From contig JANPDL010000025.1 in assembly GCA_031431475.1 (NCBI GenBank), forward strand, positions 186,001-250,000: 64,000 bases of DNA, read 5' to 3'. The DNA is from JADCCX01 sp031431475. GTDB taxonomy: Bacteria > Pseudomonadota > Alphaproteobacteria > Rhizobiales > Beijerinckiaceae. Below, one piece after another: positions 15,835 to 24,635 of this stretch (position 1 is the first letter of the stretch; each line of letters opens with the position of its first letter). A program made the translations under genes and the position numbers. Below the pieces are notes generated by a model that saw only the letters and a list, made by a program, of their open reading frames with translations, searched no databases and was not told the origin of the DNA.

Positions 15835-17145
15835 TCACCCGAACACGCGGCTGAAGATCGTGTCCACATGCTTGAAATGATAGGCCTCGTCGAACATTGC
15901 ATCCAGTGCCTCCGCCTTCAGGTGCTTCATCACATCCATATCCGCCTTGAGTGATGTCAGGAAATCCGCGCCGTGTTCCCAGGTCTTCATGGCATTACGC
16001 TGGACCAGACGGTAGGAATCCTCGCGGCTGGCTCCCGCCTGGGTCAGCGCCAGCAGCACGCGCTGCGAATTATGCAGGCCGCCGAGCCTGTCGAGATTCC
16101 TGCGCATGTTCTGGGGATAGACCACCAGTTTCTCGATCACGCCGGTGAGGCGGGAAATCGCAAAGTCCAGCGTGATTGTGGCATCCGGGCCGATGTAGCG
16201 CTCAACCGACGAATGGCTGATATCGCGCTCGTGCCACAGTGCCACATTTTCCATAGCGGGCAGCGCATACGACCGCACCATCCGCGCCAGACCCGTCAGG
16301 TTCTCGGTAAGCACCGGGTTGCGCTTGTGCGGCATGGCTGAGGAGCCCTTTTGGCCCGGCGCGAAAAACTCCTCCACCTCAAGCACTTCGGTTCGCTGCA
16401 GGTGGCGGATTTCGATAGCGACGCGCTCGACGGACGAGGCGATCACGCCCAGCGTCGCGAAATACATCGCATGGCGGTCGCGCGGAATAACCTGTGTGGA
16501 GACAGGCTCGACGGACAGCCCCATTTTCGCGGCAACATGCTCCTCCACACGCGGATCAATGTTGGCGAAGGTGCCGACAGCGCCTGACACAGCACAGGTC
16601 GCGATATCGCGCCGCGCCGCGACAAGCCGCTCGCGGTTGCGCGCGAATTCCGCATAGGCCTGCGCCAGCTTGAGGCCAAAGGTCACTGGCTCGGCGTGGA
16701 TGCCATGCGAACGGCCGATGCAGGGCGTCAGCTTGTGCTCCATCGCGCGTGTTTTGATGGCTGCCAGCAAGCTGTCGAGGTCCGCCAGCAACAGGTCTGA
16801 AGCGCGCGCCAGTTGCACCGCAAACGTCGTGTCCAGCACATCCGATGAGGTCATGCCTTGGTGCATGAAGCGCGCTTCTGGACCCACAGTCTCGGATACA
16901 TGGGTGAGGAACGCGATCACGTCGTGTTTTACCTCCTGCTCGATAGCGTCGATCCGCTCCACATCGGCATCGTTGAAGGCGATGGTGCTGCCCTTTTCCC
17001 AGATCGCCTTGGCTGCCGAATGCGGCACCACGCCGAGATCGGCCAGCGCATCGGTCGCGTGGGCCTCGATCTCGAACCAGATCCGGTATTTCGTGGCCTG
17101 CGACCAGATTGCGGTCATTTCCTTGCGGGAATAGCGGGTGATCAT
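15835..17145 (-). CDS. purB: Adenylosuccinate lyase
   Basis: Catalyses two fumarate-releasing steps of purine synthesis (SAICAR to AICAR and adenylosuccinate to AMP). The 436-residue protein has the fumarase/ASL signature GSSAMPHKRNP, the substrate-binding HQGMTSSDVLDT and the catalytic region SHGIHAEPVTFG. The start MITRYSRKEMTAIW fits the family. Its start codon overlaps the stop of the upstream membrane protein gene by 4 bases, so it is translationally coupled as the last step of a transporter-rpe-membrane protein-purB transcript. Confidence 0.97.
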   Translation of the reverse strand: MITRYSRKEMTAIWSQATKYRIWFEIEAHATDALADLGVVPHSAAKAIWEKGSTIAFNDADVERIDAIEQEVKHDVIAFLTHVSETVGPEARFMHQGMTSSDVLDTTFAVQLARASDLLLADLDSLLAAIKTRAMEHKLTPCIGRSHGIHAEPVTFGLKLAQAYAEFARNRERLVAARRDIATCAVSGAVGTFANIDPRVEEHVAAKMGLSVEPVSTQVIPRDRHAMYFATLGVIASSVERVAIEIRHLQRTEVLEVEEFFAPGQKGSSAMPHKRNPVLTENLTGLARMVRSYALPAMENVALWHERDISHSSVERYIGPDATITLDFAISRLTGVIEKLVVYPQNMRRNLDRLGGLHNSQRVLLALTQAGASREDSYRLVQRNAMKTWEHGADFLTSLKADMDVMKHLKAEALDAMFDEAYHFKHVDTIFSRVFG

Positions 17146-17690
17146 GAAGGAAACTCCGGACTATCAAGCGAAAGCCGCGTGGGCCAGAAAAACAGGATGG
17201 ATGCCGCCATCACGGTCACGGCAATCACAGGCCATGGCGCGAGATAGCGCAGCCCGGTGGGTGTAAACATGCCCATGGCACCGAACATCGACCAGGCGAT
17301 CTCGCCAAAACGCAGATCAGCTACGGAATTCGCCTCGATCCGCCCGTCGATGACGCGGATCTTGAGGGCGAAGAAAAACAATGTGGCCGGGATGAACAGC
17401 CCGCCCACACCTGTGCCGCCAATCAAGGCGCGTAGCCAGCGGTTCCAGCCACCTGCTATCCACAGCGCCAGCACGGCAATAACAAGCATAGCACCAAAAC
17501 CGCCCGCCGCAGTGATCAGCACGAGCAGTACCGTGCGGTCCGAAGCCGGTTCTTCAAAACCAAGGATGCGCAGGGCGACCGCCAGTCCTGCACCCGCCGC
17601 CACAATCAAGGCAGCACCGAAGGCCTGGGGCAGGGTGCTCTGCCCCTTGGCCGGATCAGACACGAATACCGACTGCATCTTCCGCAGCAT
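17142..17690 (-). CDS. Four-helix membrane protein of unknown function
   Basis: Predicted inner-membrane protein of about 182 residues with four hydrophobic segments (FGAALIVAAGAGLAVALRIL, VLLVLITAAGGFGAMLVIAV, GTGVGGLFIPATLFFFALKI and LAPWPVIAVTVMAASILFFW). Family not recognised. The start is uncertain: the frame is open into rpe, and ATG codons lie at 17690 and 17678; the latter has GGAAG close by. Either choice overlaps the end of rpe by 20-35 bases. The 4-base ATGA overlap with purB supports real translation. Confidence 0.7.
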   Translation of the reverse strand: MLRKMQSVFVSDPAKGQSTLPQAFGAALIVAAGAGLAVALRILGFEEPASDRTVLLVLITAAGGFGAMLVIAVLALWIAGGWNRWLRALIGGTGVGGLFIPATLFFFALKIRVIDGRIEANSVADLRFGEIAWSMFGAMGMFTPTGLRYLAPWPVIAVTVMAASILFFWPTRLSLDSPEFPS

Positions 17691-18339
17691 GGCGGATTGC
17701 TGCGATATTGGCTGCATAGGCCTTTGGTCCACCCTTGAACACGGCGGAACCTGCGACGAACACATTGGCCCCCGCCCTGGCGATGGCACCTGCATTCTCC
17801 GGCGTGCAGCCACCGTCGATTTCCAGATCAATCGGTCGGTCGCCGATCATCGCGTTGATCCTGCGGATTTTCTCCAGCATCGAAGGCTCGAACGCCTGCC
17901 CGCCGAATCCGGGAGAAATCGTCATGACAAGCACGAGATCGACGAAAGGCAGCAGATGCTCGATGGCACTCTCGGATGTCTGCGGGTTCAGCACGATGCC
18001 CGCCTTCTTGCCCAGGCTCCTGATCAGTTTGAGCGAGCGATGGGCATGCTGCCCGGCCTCGACATGCAGCGAAATGAGGTCAGCGCCTGCCTTGGCGAAG
18101 GCCTCGACATAAAGGTCCACAGGCGAAATCATGAGATGAACGTCGAAGAACTTTTTTGTCCTGGGGCGGATAGATTTCAGAATATCCGGCCCGAACGAGA
18201 TGTTGGGCACGAAATGCCCGTCCATCACATCACAATGCACCCAGTCGCAACCAGCCCGGTCGATGGCCTCGATGTCTGCACCCAGCGCGGAAAAATCGGC
18301 GGACAGGATCGAGGGTGAGATGATGATAGGGCGGGCCAT
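17656..18339 (-). CDS. rpe: Ribulose-phosphate 3-epimerase
   Basis: Interconverts ribulose 5-phosphate and xylulose 5-phosphate in the pentose phosphate and Calvin pathways. The 227-residue TIM barrel starts MARPIIISPSILSADF, the family N-terminus. Metal and catalytic residues are visible in HCDVMDGHFVPNISFGP, DVHLMI and EIDGGCTPENAG, and the phosphate site is near VAGSAVF. The frame is open 12 codons upstream, but MARP is the better start. It lies 39 bases after the transporter gene on the same strand. Confidence 0.96.
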   Translation of the reverse strand: MARPIIISPSILSADFSALGADIEAIDRAGCDWVHCDVMDGHFVPNISFGPDILKSIRPRTKKFFDVHLMISPVDLYVEAFAKAGADLISLHVEAGQHAHRSLKLIRSLGKKAGIVLNPQTSESAIEHLLPFVDLVLVMTISPGFGGQAFEPSMLEKIRRINAMIGDRPIDLEIDGGCTPENAGAIARAGANVFVAGSAVFKGGPKAYAANIAAIRHAAEDAVGIRV

Positions 18340-18378
18340 GGGGGGAGTGGTAATCCTCAAGCCATCGGAGGGCAACAG

Positions 18379-19335
18379 TCAGCCGCTTTTGTCCACGCTA
18401 AACCGTCCGGCAATCGGCTTCACGATCATCGGCATCAGATAGATAGGGAACTGCGCGAGCGCGAAGAACAGAAATGTTGTCTTGGGAGCAGCTGCTCCCA
18501 GCGCCGCAATCAGCAAGCCCATGTTGCGCTGACAGGTGCAATAGCCAAGGACGAAGCGATCAGCGCCACTGAACGACCTCAACACTATCCATGCCGCCGC
18601 GAATCCAAGAGCCGCCATGCCGAAGGCGAAGCCCAGGAATTGCGCCACTTTCCACGGATCAGCCAGCGCCGCATCCATCACGCCGTCCATCGCGGCGATG
18701 GCGAAGAGAAAATACATGATCACGCCAATGCCATCGAAGGTTTCCTTGTTGGCGCGTATCCGCTCCATCCCCAGCGCCTTGCGCAGCAAAATAGCCCCGA
18801 TGATCGCCCCGCCGATCAGCAGCAGCAATCGGTGGATCAGCACGTTGATGTCCAGCGGCACGGCAGCACCCGCGATGATGTCGACCAGTATGGGAGAAAC
18901 GACGGGTGCCAGCGTCGTTGTCACCAGCACAGCAGTCAAAAGCAGCGTCGGCTCCAGCCCCAGCATCATCGCGACGGCAGGTGCCGACATGATGGGCGGC
19001 GCTGCGCCCATCACGGCAAGGCCCAGCACGAGGCCGGGATCAAGGTTTCCCCGCCCGATGCCAGTCAGGATCGCAGTGATGACGGCGGCAGGCGCTATCA
19101 TCAGCCAAAGCGAGGCGAGGATCAGCGGTTTGGGTGATGCCATCAGCGCCCGGACCTTGGTCTCCTCCGCGCGGGCGAAGGTGAGCATGACAAAAATGAA
19201 GATGGTGACAGCGAGCAGGGGGCGCGCAGCTGCCGCGAACTGGGGCAGCGCCAGACCCACGAAGATCGAGAGCGCGAATCCCTGCGTGCCGTAACGTCCG
19301 ATCCATGCAAATGGTTTCGTAAGGTAATCGAGCAC
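18379..19335 (-). CDS. Bile acid:sodium symporter (BASS) family transporter
   Basis: Inner-membrane protein with about ten hydrophobic segments. The crossover-helix signature is seen in GYCTCQRNMGLLIAAL (RNxGL) and in MGAAPPIMSAPAVAMMLGLE, both typical of the BASS/ACR3 fold. The substrate is not deducible, since BASS members carry organic acids as well as bile acids. The start is uncertain: the frame opens at a TTG at 19383 without a ribosome site, and GTG codons lie at 19353 and 19335. The last is chosen because AAGAAG precedes it and it opens at the first conserved helix. Confidence 0.75.
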   Translation of the reverse strand: MLDYLTKPFAWIGRYGTQGFALSIFVGLALPQFAAAARPLLAVTIFIFVMLTFARAEETKVRALMASPKPLILASLWLMIAPAAVITAILTGIGRGNLDPGLVLGLAVMGAAPPIMSAPAVAMMLGLEPTLLLTAVLVTTTLAPVVSPILVDIIAGAAVPLDINVLIHRLLLLIGGAIIGAILLRKALGMERIRANKETFDGIGVIMYFLFAIAAMDGVMDAALADPWKVAQFLGFAFGMAALGFAAAWIVLRSFSGADRFVLGYCTCQRNMGLLIAALGAAAPKTTFLFFALAQFPIYLMPMIVKPIAGRFSVDKSG

Positions 19336-19470
19336 GTGGCCAGCTTCTTTCACTACGTATCTGTCAAAATACCGGTTTTTCAACGCCGGTTTGGAAAAAC
19401 CAGCATCTTGAAAGACTGGTCTGACTTAACGATTTTGCACACAGGGCAATAGCGTTTTTTTGGAGTACAG

Positions 19471-20721
19471 ATGCGCTGCGATGTGATGGTTCTCGGGGCT
19501 GGCGTGGTTGGTGTGGCCGCGGCTTTGCATCTGCAGAAAAAAGGCAGGTCAGTGGTGCTCGTGGACCGGAAAGGTCCAGGCGAGGAAACATCCTACGGCA
19601 ATGCCGGACTGATCCAGCGCGAGGCCTTCCTGCCCTATTCCTTCCCGACCGGTCTGGGAAAGCTCATTCGCTACGCGCTGAATGGACAGACCGAGGCGCA
19701 TTACCAGATATCCAGCCTGCTCAGCATCGCGCCTCCGCTGTTCAAGTACTGGCGCAACGCCACGCCTGAACGGATCGAACGCACGATCCGCGTCAACCGC
19801 CCGCTGTTCGAGCGATGCCTGGCGGAGCATCAGGAATTGGCAGCTGAAGCTGGTATCACGGACCTGTTGCGCCCCGGTGGCTGGATCCAGATGTATCGCA
19901 AGCCCGAAAGCGTCGAGAAGACGAAGAAGGATGCCGAGCGGCTGAACCGGGAGTTTGGCGTCAACTACGCATTGCTCGATGCCAAATCACTGGCGCAACT
20001 GGAGCCACATCTTTCGGCCCAGAAGTCTGCGGGTGCTTTCCACTGGAAGGATCCGTCCTCATTGCGCGATCCGCTGGCCCTGACACAGGGCTATGCTGAT
20101 CTCTTCAAGCGTCGCGGGGGTATCTTTGTGAATGCAGATGCAAAGTCGCTCACCCGGTCGGGTACGGACTGGCAGGTTACGGGTCCACAAGGCCCTGTCC
20201 TTGCGAGGGATGTCGTGGTGGCGCTCGGGCCCTGGTCCTCGGATATTTTTGGGCCGCTTGGCTACAATATCCCGCTCTTCGTCAAGCGGGGCTACCACAT
20301 GCACTACAAGGCTAAGGGGAACGCTACGCTGTCGCGCACCGTGATCGATTCCGACACCGGCTTTGCGCTGGCTGCCATGACCAAAGGCATTCGCATGACG
20401 ACAGGCGCGGAATTCGCACACCGCGATGCGCCGCCCACCCCGGTGCAGATTGATCGCTGCGAGCCCTGGGCGCGGGAACTCTTCCCTCTGGAAGCGCGTG
20501 CTGAAGCCACTCCGTGGATGGGCTGTCGCCCGGCTCTTCCTGACATGACGCCGATTATCGGTCCTGCGCCGCGCCACAAGGGCCTGTGGTTCCTGTTCGG
20601 TCATGCCCATCACGGATTGACGAATGCAGCCGTCTGCGGGCGTATCATTGCCGAGATGATCACAGGCGAGACGCCGTTTTGCGATGTGCAGGGCTTCCGG
20701 GCTGATCGGGCGTTTGTGTGA
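19471..20721 (+). CDS. FAD-dependent D-amino acid dehydrogenase-like oxidoreductase
   Basis: 416-residue flavoprotein of the DAO/DadA family, which oxidises D-amino acids (or related amines) to keto acids and feeds the respiratory chain. The Rossmann motif VLGAGVVGVAAALHLQKKG is followed by the VDRKGPGEETSYGNAGLIQ segment typical of DadA. The C-terminal WMGCRPALPDMTPIIGP then LFGHAHHGLTNA closes the FAD site. A GGAG ribosome site lies 7 bases before the ATG. It is transcribed divergently from the BASS transporter. It was not named dadA because glycine oxidase-like enzymes share this pattern. Confidence 0.88.
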   Translation: MRCDVMVLGAGVVGVAAALHLQKKGRSVVLVDRKGPGEETSYGNAGLIQREAFLPYSFPTGLGKLIRYALNGQTEAHYQISSLLSIAPPLFKYWRNATPERIERTIRVNRPLFERCLAEHQELAAEAGITDLLRPGGWIQMYRKPESVEKTKKDAERLNREFGVNYALLDAKSLAQLEPHLSAQKSAGAFHWKDPSSLRDPLALTQGYADLFKRRGGIFVNADAKSLTRSGTDWQVTGPQGPVLARDVVVALGPWSSDIFGPLGYNIPLFVKRGYHMHYKAKGNATLSRTVIDSDTGFALAAMTKGIRMTTGAEFAHRDAPPTPVQIDRCEPWARELFPLEARAEATPWMGCRPALPDMTPIIGPAPRHKGLWFLFGHAHHGLTNAAVCGRIIAEMITGETPFCDVQGFRADRAFV

Positions 20722-20728
20722 AGTCAGT

Positions 20729-20757
20729 CAGGTTAACCATAACAATGTGTTAACCTG
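20729..20757 (+). terminator. Inverted repeat between dehydrogenase and PilZ genes
   Basis: CAGGTTAAC (20729-20737) and GTTAACCTG (20749-20757) pair perfectly around an 11-base loop, 8 bases after the stop. It is AT-rich with no U run, so it could equally be an operator for the PilZ gene. Confidence 0.45.
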
Positions 20758-20816
20758 TCATCTCCGATCTATTCTGATTAGATCAATACTGCGGTAAGTA
20801 TTGGAATGTCAGTGCA

Positions 20817-21149
20817 ATGATCGAGCGGCGCAAATCGACACGCAACCGGAGCCTTCTGGGCGCGCGGGTTGTCTTCAATGCTCGCAGCTCCACAATGAGC
20901 TGCATGGTGAAGAACTATTCCGAGGACGGTGCGTTGCTGAAATTCGGCGAGGTACCCTATATTCCGGATCAGATTGAAATCCTGCTCGACAACCGCAACA
21001 CGTTGATGCCTGCGCAGATAGTCTGGCGCAATGGTGCGACAGTGGGCGTCGCTTTCCCGCGTGGTCGCTTCATGGCGGAACTGCGGGAGGATGCCTCGCG
21101 GAACCTGGCAGCCATGGAAAGGCCGCCCTCTGGCGCTGTGATGCATTAA
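20817..21149 (+). CDS. PilZ domain protein
   Basis: 110-residue single-domain protein of the PilZ family, which binds cyclic di-GMP and alters motility or polysaccharide functions. The N-terminal basic motif ERRKSTR and the second motif NYSEDGALL (D/NxSxxG) are present, as needed for ligand binding. The C-terminal barrel strand AQIVWRNGATVGVAF is typical. The gene stands alone between the dehydrogenase and the convergent peptidase, so its target is not indicated by context. The polysaccharide synthase near 47 kb is a possible but unproven partner. Confidence 0.88.
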   Translation: MIERRKSTRNRSLLGARVVFNARSSTMSCMVKNYSEDGALLKFGEVPYIPDQIEILLDNRNTLMPAQIVWRNGATVGVAFPRGRFMAELREDASRNLAAMERPPSGAVMH

Positions 21150-21150
21150 G

Positions 21151-22143
21151 CTACTTCGGCCCGAAACGATCCTTCCAACTGGTCAGCGCATTGGCATAGG
21201 GCAGAGCTTTTGCCTCGTAGACCCCGCGCGCAATGGCACGGGCCAGACAATCGGCGGCCACCATGCCTATCTCGGTCAGATCGCGTATCGCATTCTCGCC
21301 CAGAGGCCGCTTGCCCGTGGCGGCCGCGAAGACCGTATCGCCATCAAACGGCGCATGCGGCGGGCGAATGGCATGGGCCAGTCCGTCGTTCGCCATGATG
21401 GCCAGACGTTTGGCCTGTGCCTTCGTCAGCACGGCATCACATGCTACGCAGGCGATGGTCGTGGCGGGGCGGTCTCCCTTCAGCCGCATCCGCAAGGCGC
21501 CGGATGACGCGGGCGATGTCATGCCCAGTCCACCGAACTCGTTGCCTACTTCGTAGGGCGATGCCCAGAAATGCGGGCTGTCGCCCATGGTTGCCATGCC
21601 GATGGCGTTCACTGCTACAATGGCACCGACGGTGAAGCCCGAGGATGTCTTCGCACTGGCCGACCCAAGCCCGCCCTTGAGATTGGCCGTTGTCGCACCG
21701 TAACCCGCACCTGCGGTACCGAGCGCGAAGCTTTCCGCTGCCGCCTGCGCAGCATCGAATCCCAGTTGCGGATAGGGCGTGAAGCGGCCCCAGTTCTTGT
21801 CGCCGCCATTCAGCAAGTCGAACAGAATTGCGCCAACCACGATGGGTACCCGCACAGGTCCCACTGCGAAACCGCGACCGGCCTCGCGCAAGGCGGCCTG
21901 AACTCCGGTTCCCGATGCCAGACCGAAGGCCGAACCGCCCGACAAAAACACGGCGTTTATCTGCTGTACCGTATTCTCCGGTTCCAGCAGGGCGGTATCG
22001 AAACTGCCGGGCGCACCACCCGGCACAATGCCTGAAGCTGTCGCGGGATCATCAAACACGATCGCGGTCACGCCGGAGCCAAGCTTTGCATCCTCGGCAT
22101 TACCGACCTCAACACCAGGCACATCAGTGATCAGATTGAGCAT
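21151..22143 (-). CDS. P1 family (S58, DmpA-like) peptidase
   Basis: N-terminal-nucleophile aminopeptidase family protein, 330 residues. The start MLNLITDVPGVEVGN is typical, and a GTGAGG ribosome site precedes the ATG at 22143; the frame also allows an ATG at 22155. Family blocks are VFLSGGSAFGLASGTGV, VGAILFDL and KGGLGSASAKTSSGFTVGA, where the self-processing Ser of S58 enzymes would lie. Members cleave N-terminal D- or beta-amino acids from peptides; the substrate here is unknown. Convergent with the PilZ gene. Confidence 0.87.
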   Translation of the reverse strand: MLNLITDVPGVEVGNAEDAKLGSGVTAIVFDDPATASGIVPGGAPGSFDTALLEPENTVQQINAVFLSGGSAFGLASGTGVQAALREAGRGFAVGPVRVPIVVGAILFDLLNGGDKNWGRFTPYPQLGFDAAQAAAESFALGTAGAGYGATTANLKGGLGSASAKTSSGFTVGAIVAVNAIGMATMGDSPHFWASPYEVGNEFGGLGMTSPASSGALRMRLKGDRPATTIACVACDAVLTKAQAKRLAIMANDGLAHAIRPPHAPFDGDTVFAAATGKRPLGENAIRDLTEIGMVAADCLARAIARGVYEAKALPYANALTSWKDRFGPK

Positions 22144-22234
22144 CACAGGCCTCACACATTGCAGTGACTGTCATGACAATAGGCTTGCATGACATGAGCG
22201 GTTTGACCAAGGATTTTGACCATAAAGAGGTTCC

Positions 22235-22960
22235 ATGCCTGATATCACACTCACCGGCGTACTGATCGCTGGATTGCTGTCCTTCCTCAGCCCCTGCGTG
22301 CTGCCGCTGGTGCCGCCCTATCTGGCGTATATGGCGGGCACGAGCGTCTCGGCCATGACCGGCAGCGAGCCGCGTTTCAACCCGCGTGTGCTGGCGGCAT
22401 CCTGTCTTTTCGTCCTTGGCTTCGCCACGGTGTTCGTGCTGCTGGGCGCTGGTGCCTCGTCTATAGGGGGTGTTCTCCGGCGCTATTCCGATGTGCTGGC
22501 CACAATCGCCGGACTCGCCATCATCGCCATGGGCCTGCACTTCTTGGGCGTCTTCCGCATCGGGCTGTTCTATCGCGAGGCGCGCTTTCAGGTGGCGAAA
22601 CCGGCCAGCCTCATCGGCTCCTATCTCATGGGCCTCGCCTTCGCCTTTGGCTGGACGCCCTGCATCGGCCCGGTTCTGGGCTCCGTCATGGCTGTTGCGG
22701 GCGCGCAGGCCACGGTAGGGCAGGGGATGGGGCTGCTGGCGGTCTATTCGCTGGGCCTCGGCATTCCATTCCTGCTCGCCGCCTTGTTCATGGGGCCGTT
22801 CACGCGTCTGATGGGCCGCCTGAAAAGCCGCATGGGCCTGATCGAGAAGGTGATGGGTGGCCTGCTGGTGCTGACAGGCCTGGCATTTCTCACCGGCGGA
22901 ATTGCGACGGCAAGCTACTGGTTGCTGGAGGTGTTTCCGGCGTTGGGCAGATTGGGATAG
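22235..22960 (+). CDS. ccdA: CcdA-type cytochrome c biogenesis protein
   Basis: Inner-membrane protein of 241 residues that passes electrons from cytoplasmic thioredoxin to periplasmic thiol proteins, needed for cytochrome c maturation. Six hydrophobic segments are visible, with the paired active cysteines in LSFLSPCVLPLVPPYLAYMA (segment 1) and FGWTPCIGPVLGSVM (segment 4). No periplasmic thioredoxin partner lies next to it. The divergent P1 peptidase gene starts 91 bases away, and a bidirectional terminator separates ccdA from livK. Confidence 0.94.
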   Translation: MPDITLTGVLIAGLLSFLSPCVLPLVPPYLAYMAGTSVSAMTGSEPRFNPRVLAASCLFVLGFATVFVLLGAGASSIGGVLRRYSDVLATIAGLAIIAMGLHFLGVFRIGLFYREARFQVAKPASLIGSYLMGLAFAFGWTPCIGPVLGSVMAVAGAQATVGQGMGLLAVYSLGLGIPFLLAALFMGPFTRLMGRLKSRMGLIEKVMGGLLVLTGLAFLTGGIATASYWLLEVFPALGRLG

Positions 22961-22965
22961 ATCAT

Positions 22966-23001
22966 AAAAAAACCGCCGGATTGCTCCGGCGGTTTGTTGT
23001 G
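22966..23001. terminator. Bidirectional terminator between ccdA and livK
   Basis: Perfect 11-bp stem (22970-22980 with 22985-22995) flanked by an A run on the left and T-rich sequence on the right. It serves the convergent ccdA and livK transcripts. Confidence 0.93.
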
Positions 23002-23025
23002 TTTTTTCAGATCCTTGTCGAGAGA

Positions 23026-24138
23026 TCAATTCTCGACGTAGGTGATCTTGTCGCCGACCTTTTTCCACGTGTACATCACGTAGTCTGGACGGGTAATGTC
23101 ACCCTTCTTGTCAAACTTCAGCTCGCCAATGACGGTCTTGAAGGTGACGCCCGAGCGGATGTACTCGGCCATCTTCTTCGAATCCAGCGTCTTGGCGCCA
23201 GTTGCGGCTGCGGCCATCACTTCGACGGCGGCGTAGGTGTAGAGCGTGTAAGCCTCGGGGTTTACACCCTTGGCAGCGAAAGCCTTCACCAGGGCGGCAG
23301 CTTCCGGACGCTTGCGGGGATCAGGCGGGAAGGTCATCAGCGTGCCTTCTGCGCCCGGACCAGCGATGGTCGCGAACTCATCGGACGTGATGCCGTCGCC
23401 GGACATCAGAGGTGCGCGAACCTGCTGGTCGCGCATCTGGCGCACGATCAGGCCGGCCTCGGTGTGAAGGCCGCCCCAGTACACCACATCAACGCCAGCG
23501 GCCTTGATCTTGGTGATGAGGGCCGAGAAGTCCTTTTCGCCGACGTTCACGCCTTCGAACATGACTTCTTTGATGCCGGCTGTGTTCATCGCCTTGCGGG
23601 TTTCATCCGCGAGACCCTGGCCATACGGCGTCTTGTCATGCACCACGGCAACCTTCTTGCCCTGGAAGTTCTTGGCGAGATAAGCAGCGGCCACTGCGCC
23701 CTGCTGGTCATCCCGTCCGCATGTGCGGAACACGTTCCACAGGCCGCGCTCGGTGATCTTCGGGTTTGTCGCCGAAGGGGTAATCAGCATCGTACCATTC
23801 TCGGCATAGACTTCCGAAGCCGGAAGCGTCACGCCGGAGTTGAACGGTCCGATAACATGGCGAACGCCTTCCGACGTCAGCTTGTTGGCAACCGACACGC
23901 CCTGTGCGGGCTGGGAGGCATCATCACCCGTAACACCAACGATCTTGCGGCCAAGAATGCCGCCCTTCGCGTTGATGTCAGCAACGGCCTGTGCAAACCC
24001 GTCTGTCAGCTGCTTGCCGAAAGCTGCGTTGGGGCCGGTAACCGGGCCGATAACGCCCACTTTCAGATCCTGCGCATAGGCGGCGCTGCTGAGCATGGTG
24101 CTCAGGGCAAGGCCCGCCAGGAGGCTTCTGCGATTCAT
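23026..24138 (-). CDS. livK: Branched-chain amino acid ABC transporter, periplasmic binding protein
   Basis: 370-residue LivJ/LivK-type receptor. It has a signal peptide (MNRRSLLAGLALSTMLSSAAYA), then the mature start QDLKVGVIGPVTGPNAAFGK and the periplasmic-binding fold type I sequence (VIGPFNSGVTLPASEVYAEN, LITPSATNP). It is the last liv gene, 131 bases after the DUF6867-like gene, a gap large enough for its own promoter. Binding proteins are usually made in excess over the permease. Ligand preference (Leu/Ile/Val or other) cannot be told. Confidence 0.94.
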   Translation of the reverse strand: MNRRSLLAGLALSTMLSSAAYAQDLKVGVIGPVTGPNAAFGKQLTDGFAQAVADINAKGGILGRKIVGVTGDDASQPAQGVSVANKLTSEGVRHVIGPFNSGVTLPASEVYAENGTMLITPSATNPKITERGLWNVFRTCGRDDQQGAVAAAYLAKNFQGKKVAVVHDKTPYGQGLADETRKAMNTAGIKEVMFEGVNVGEKDFSALITKIKAAGVDVVYWGGLHTEAGLIVRQMRDQQVRAPLMSGDGITSDEFATIAGPGAEGTLMTFPPDPRKRPEAAALVKAFAAKGVNPEAYTLYTYAAVEVMAAAATGAKTLDSKKMAEYIRSGVTFKTVIGELKFDKKGDITRPDYVMYTWKKVGDKITYVEN

Positions 24139-24269
24139 ATGGATTCTCCCATTTTTGTTCCCGGGGGTCGCCGCTCCCGGACGCGGTTTTGGAGGGCCAA
24201 GCGGCGTCTCTGAAAGGCAATCAAGACCTTTTTCAGCCGCTTGTCATCCGAAAACGTCAAATCCCGTCC

Positions 24270-24617
24270 TTATCCTTTACGACGCCACGAAAGCGGCCCC
24301 GAACCTTCAAAGGCAAAGGAATATTGTGTGCACATCTGCTGAACCCGCTGCATGCGCCAACCGATCATCGTGGCGATGAAAAGTGTGGCGAAATCAACGA
24401 TGAAATACTGGATGCTGAGCAGAGTGCCCTGAAACATTGCGAAGTGGATGAAGCGCACGCCGCATGTCAGCAACGCCACATACACAGGAAGGATCGTGAA
24501 GGGACGCCAGGTTTGTGCCACAGCACGCCCCATCTGCCATGCTGCAGCGCCACCCATCACGATGGTGACGAGTATAAACAGCCAGATCGAATGCTCTTCG
24601 TAAAGAATGCCCTGCAT
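24270..24617 (-). CDS. DUF6867-like small membrane protein in the liv operon
   Basis: 115-residue protein with three hydrophobic segments (SIWLFILVTIVMGGAAAW, ILPVYVALLTCGVRFIHFAM and YFIVDFATLFIATMIGW). Proteins starting MQGILYEE are a recurrent companion of liv operons in alphaproteobacteria, assigned to DUF6867 from memory. The start chosen is ATG 24617; a TTG two codons upstream (24623) is also reachable from the GAGGG ribosome site. It lies 18 bases after livF, so it is co-transcribed and may assist the transporter, but no function is known. Confidence 0.78.
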   Translation of the reverse strand: MQGILYEEHSIWLFILVTIVMGGAAAWQMGRAVAQTWRPFTILPVYVALLTCGVRFIHFAMFQGTLLSIQYFIVDFATLFIATMIGWRMQRVQQMCTQYSFAFEGSGPLSWRRKG

Positions 24618-24635
24618 AGTCAAGACGCCCTCATT

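Noticed and set aside
22124..23068. 314-codon minus-strand open frame
   Set aside because: Antisense to ccdA and runs through the bidirectional terminator; not coding in character.
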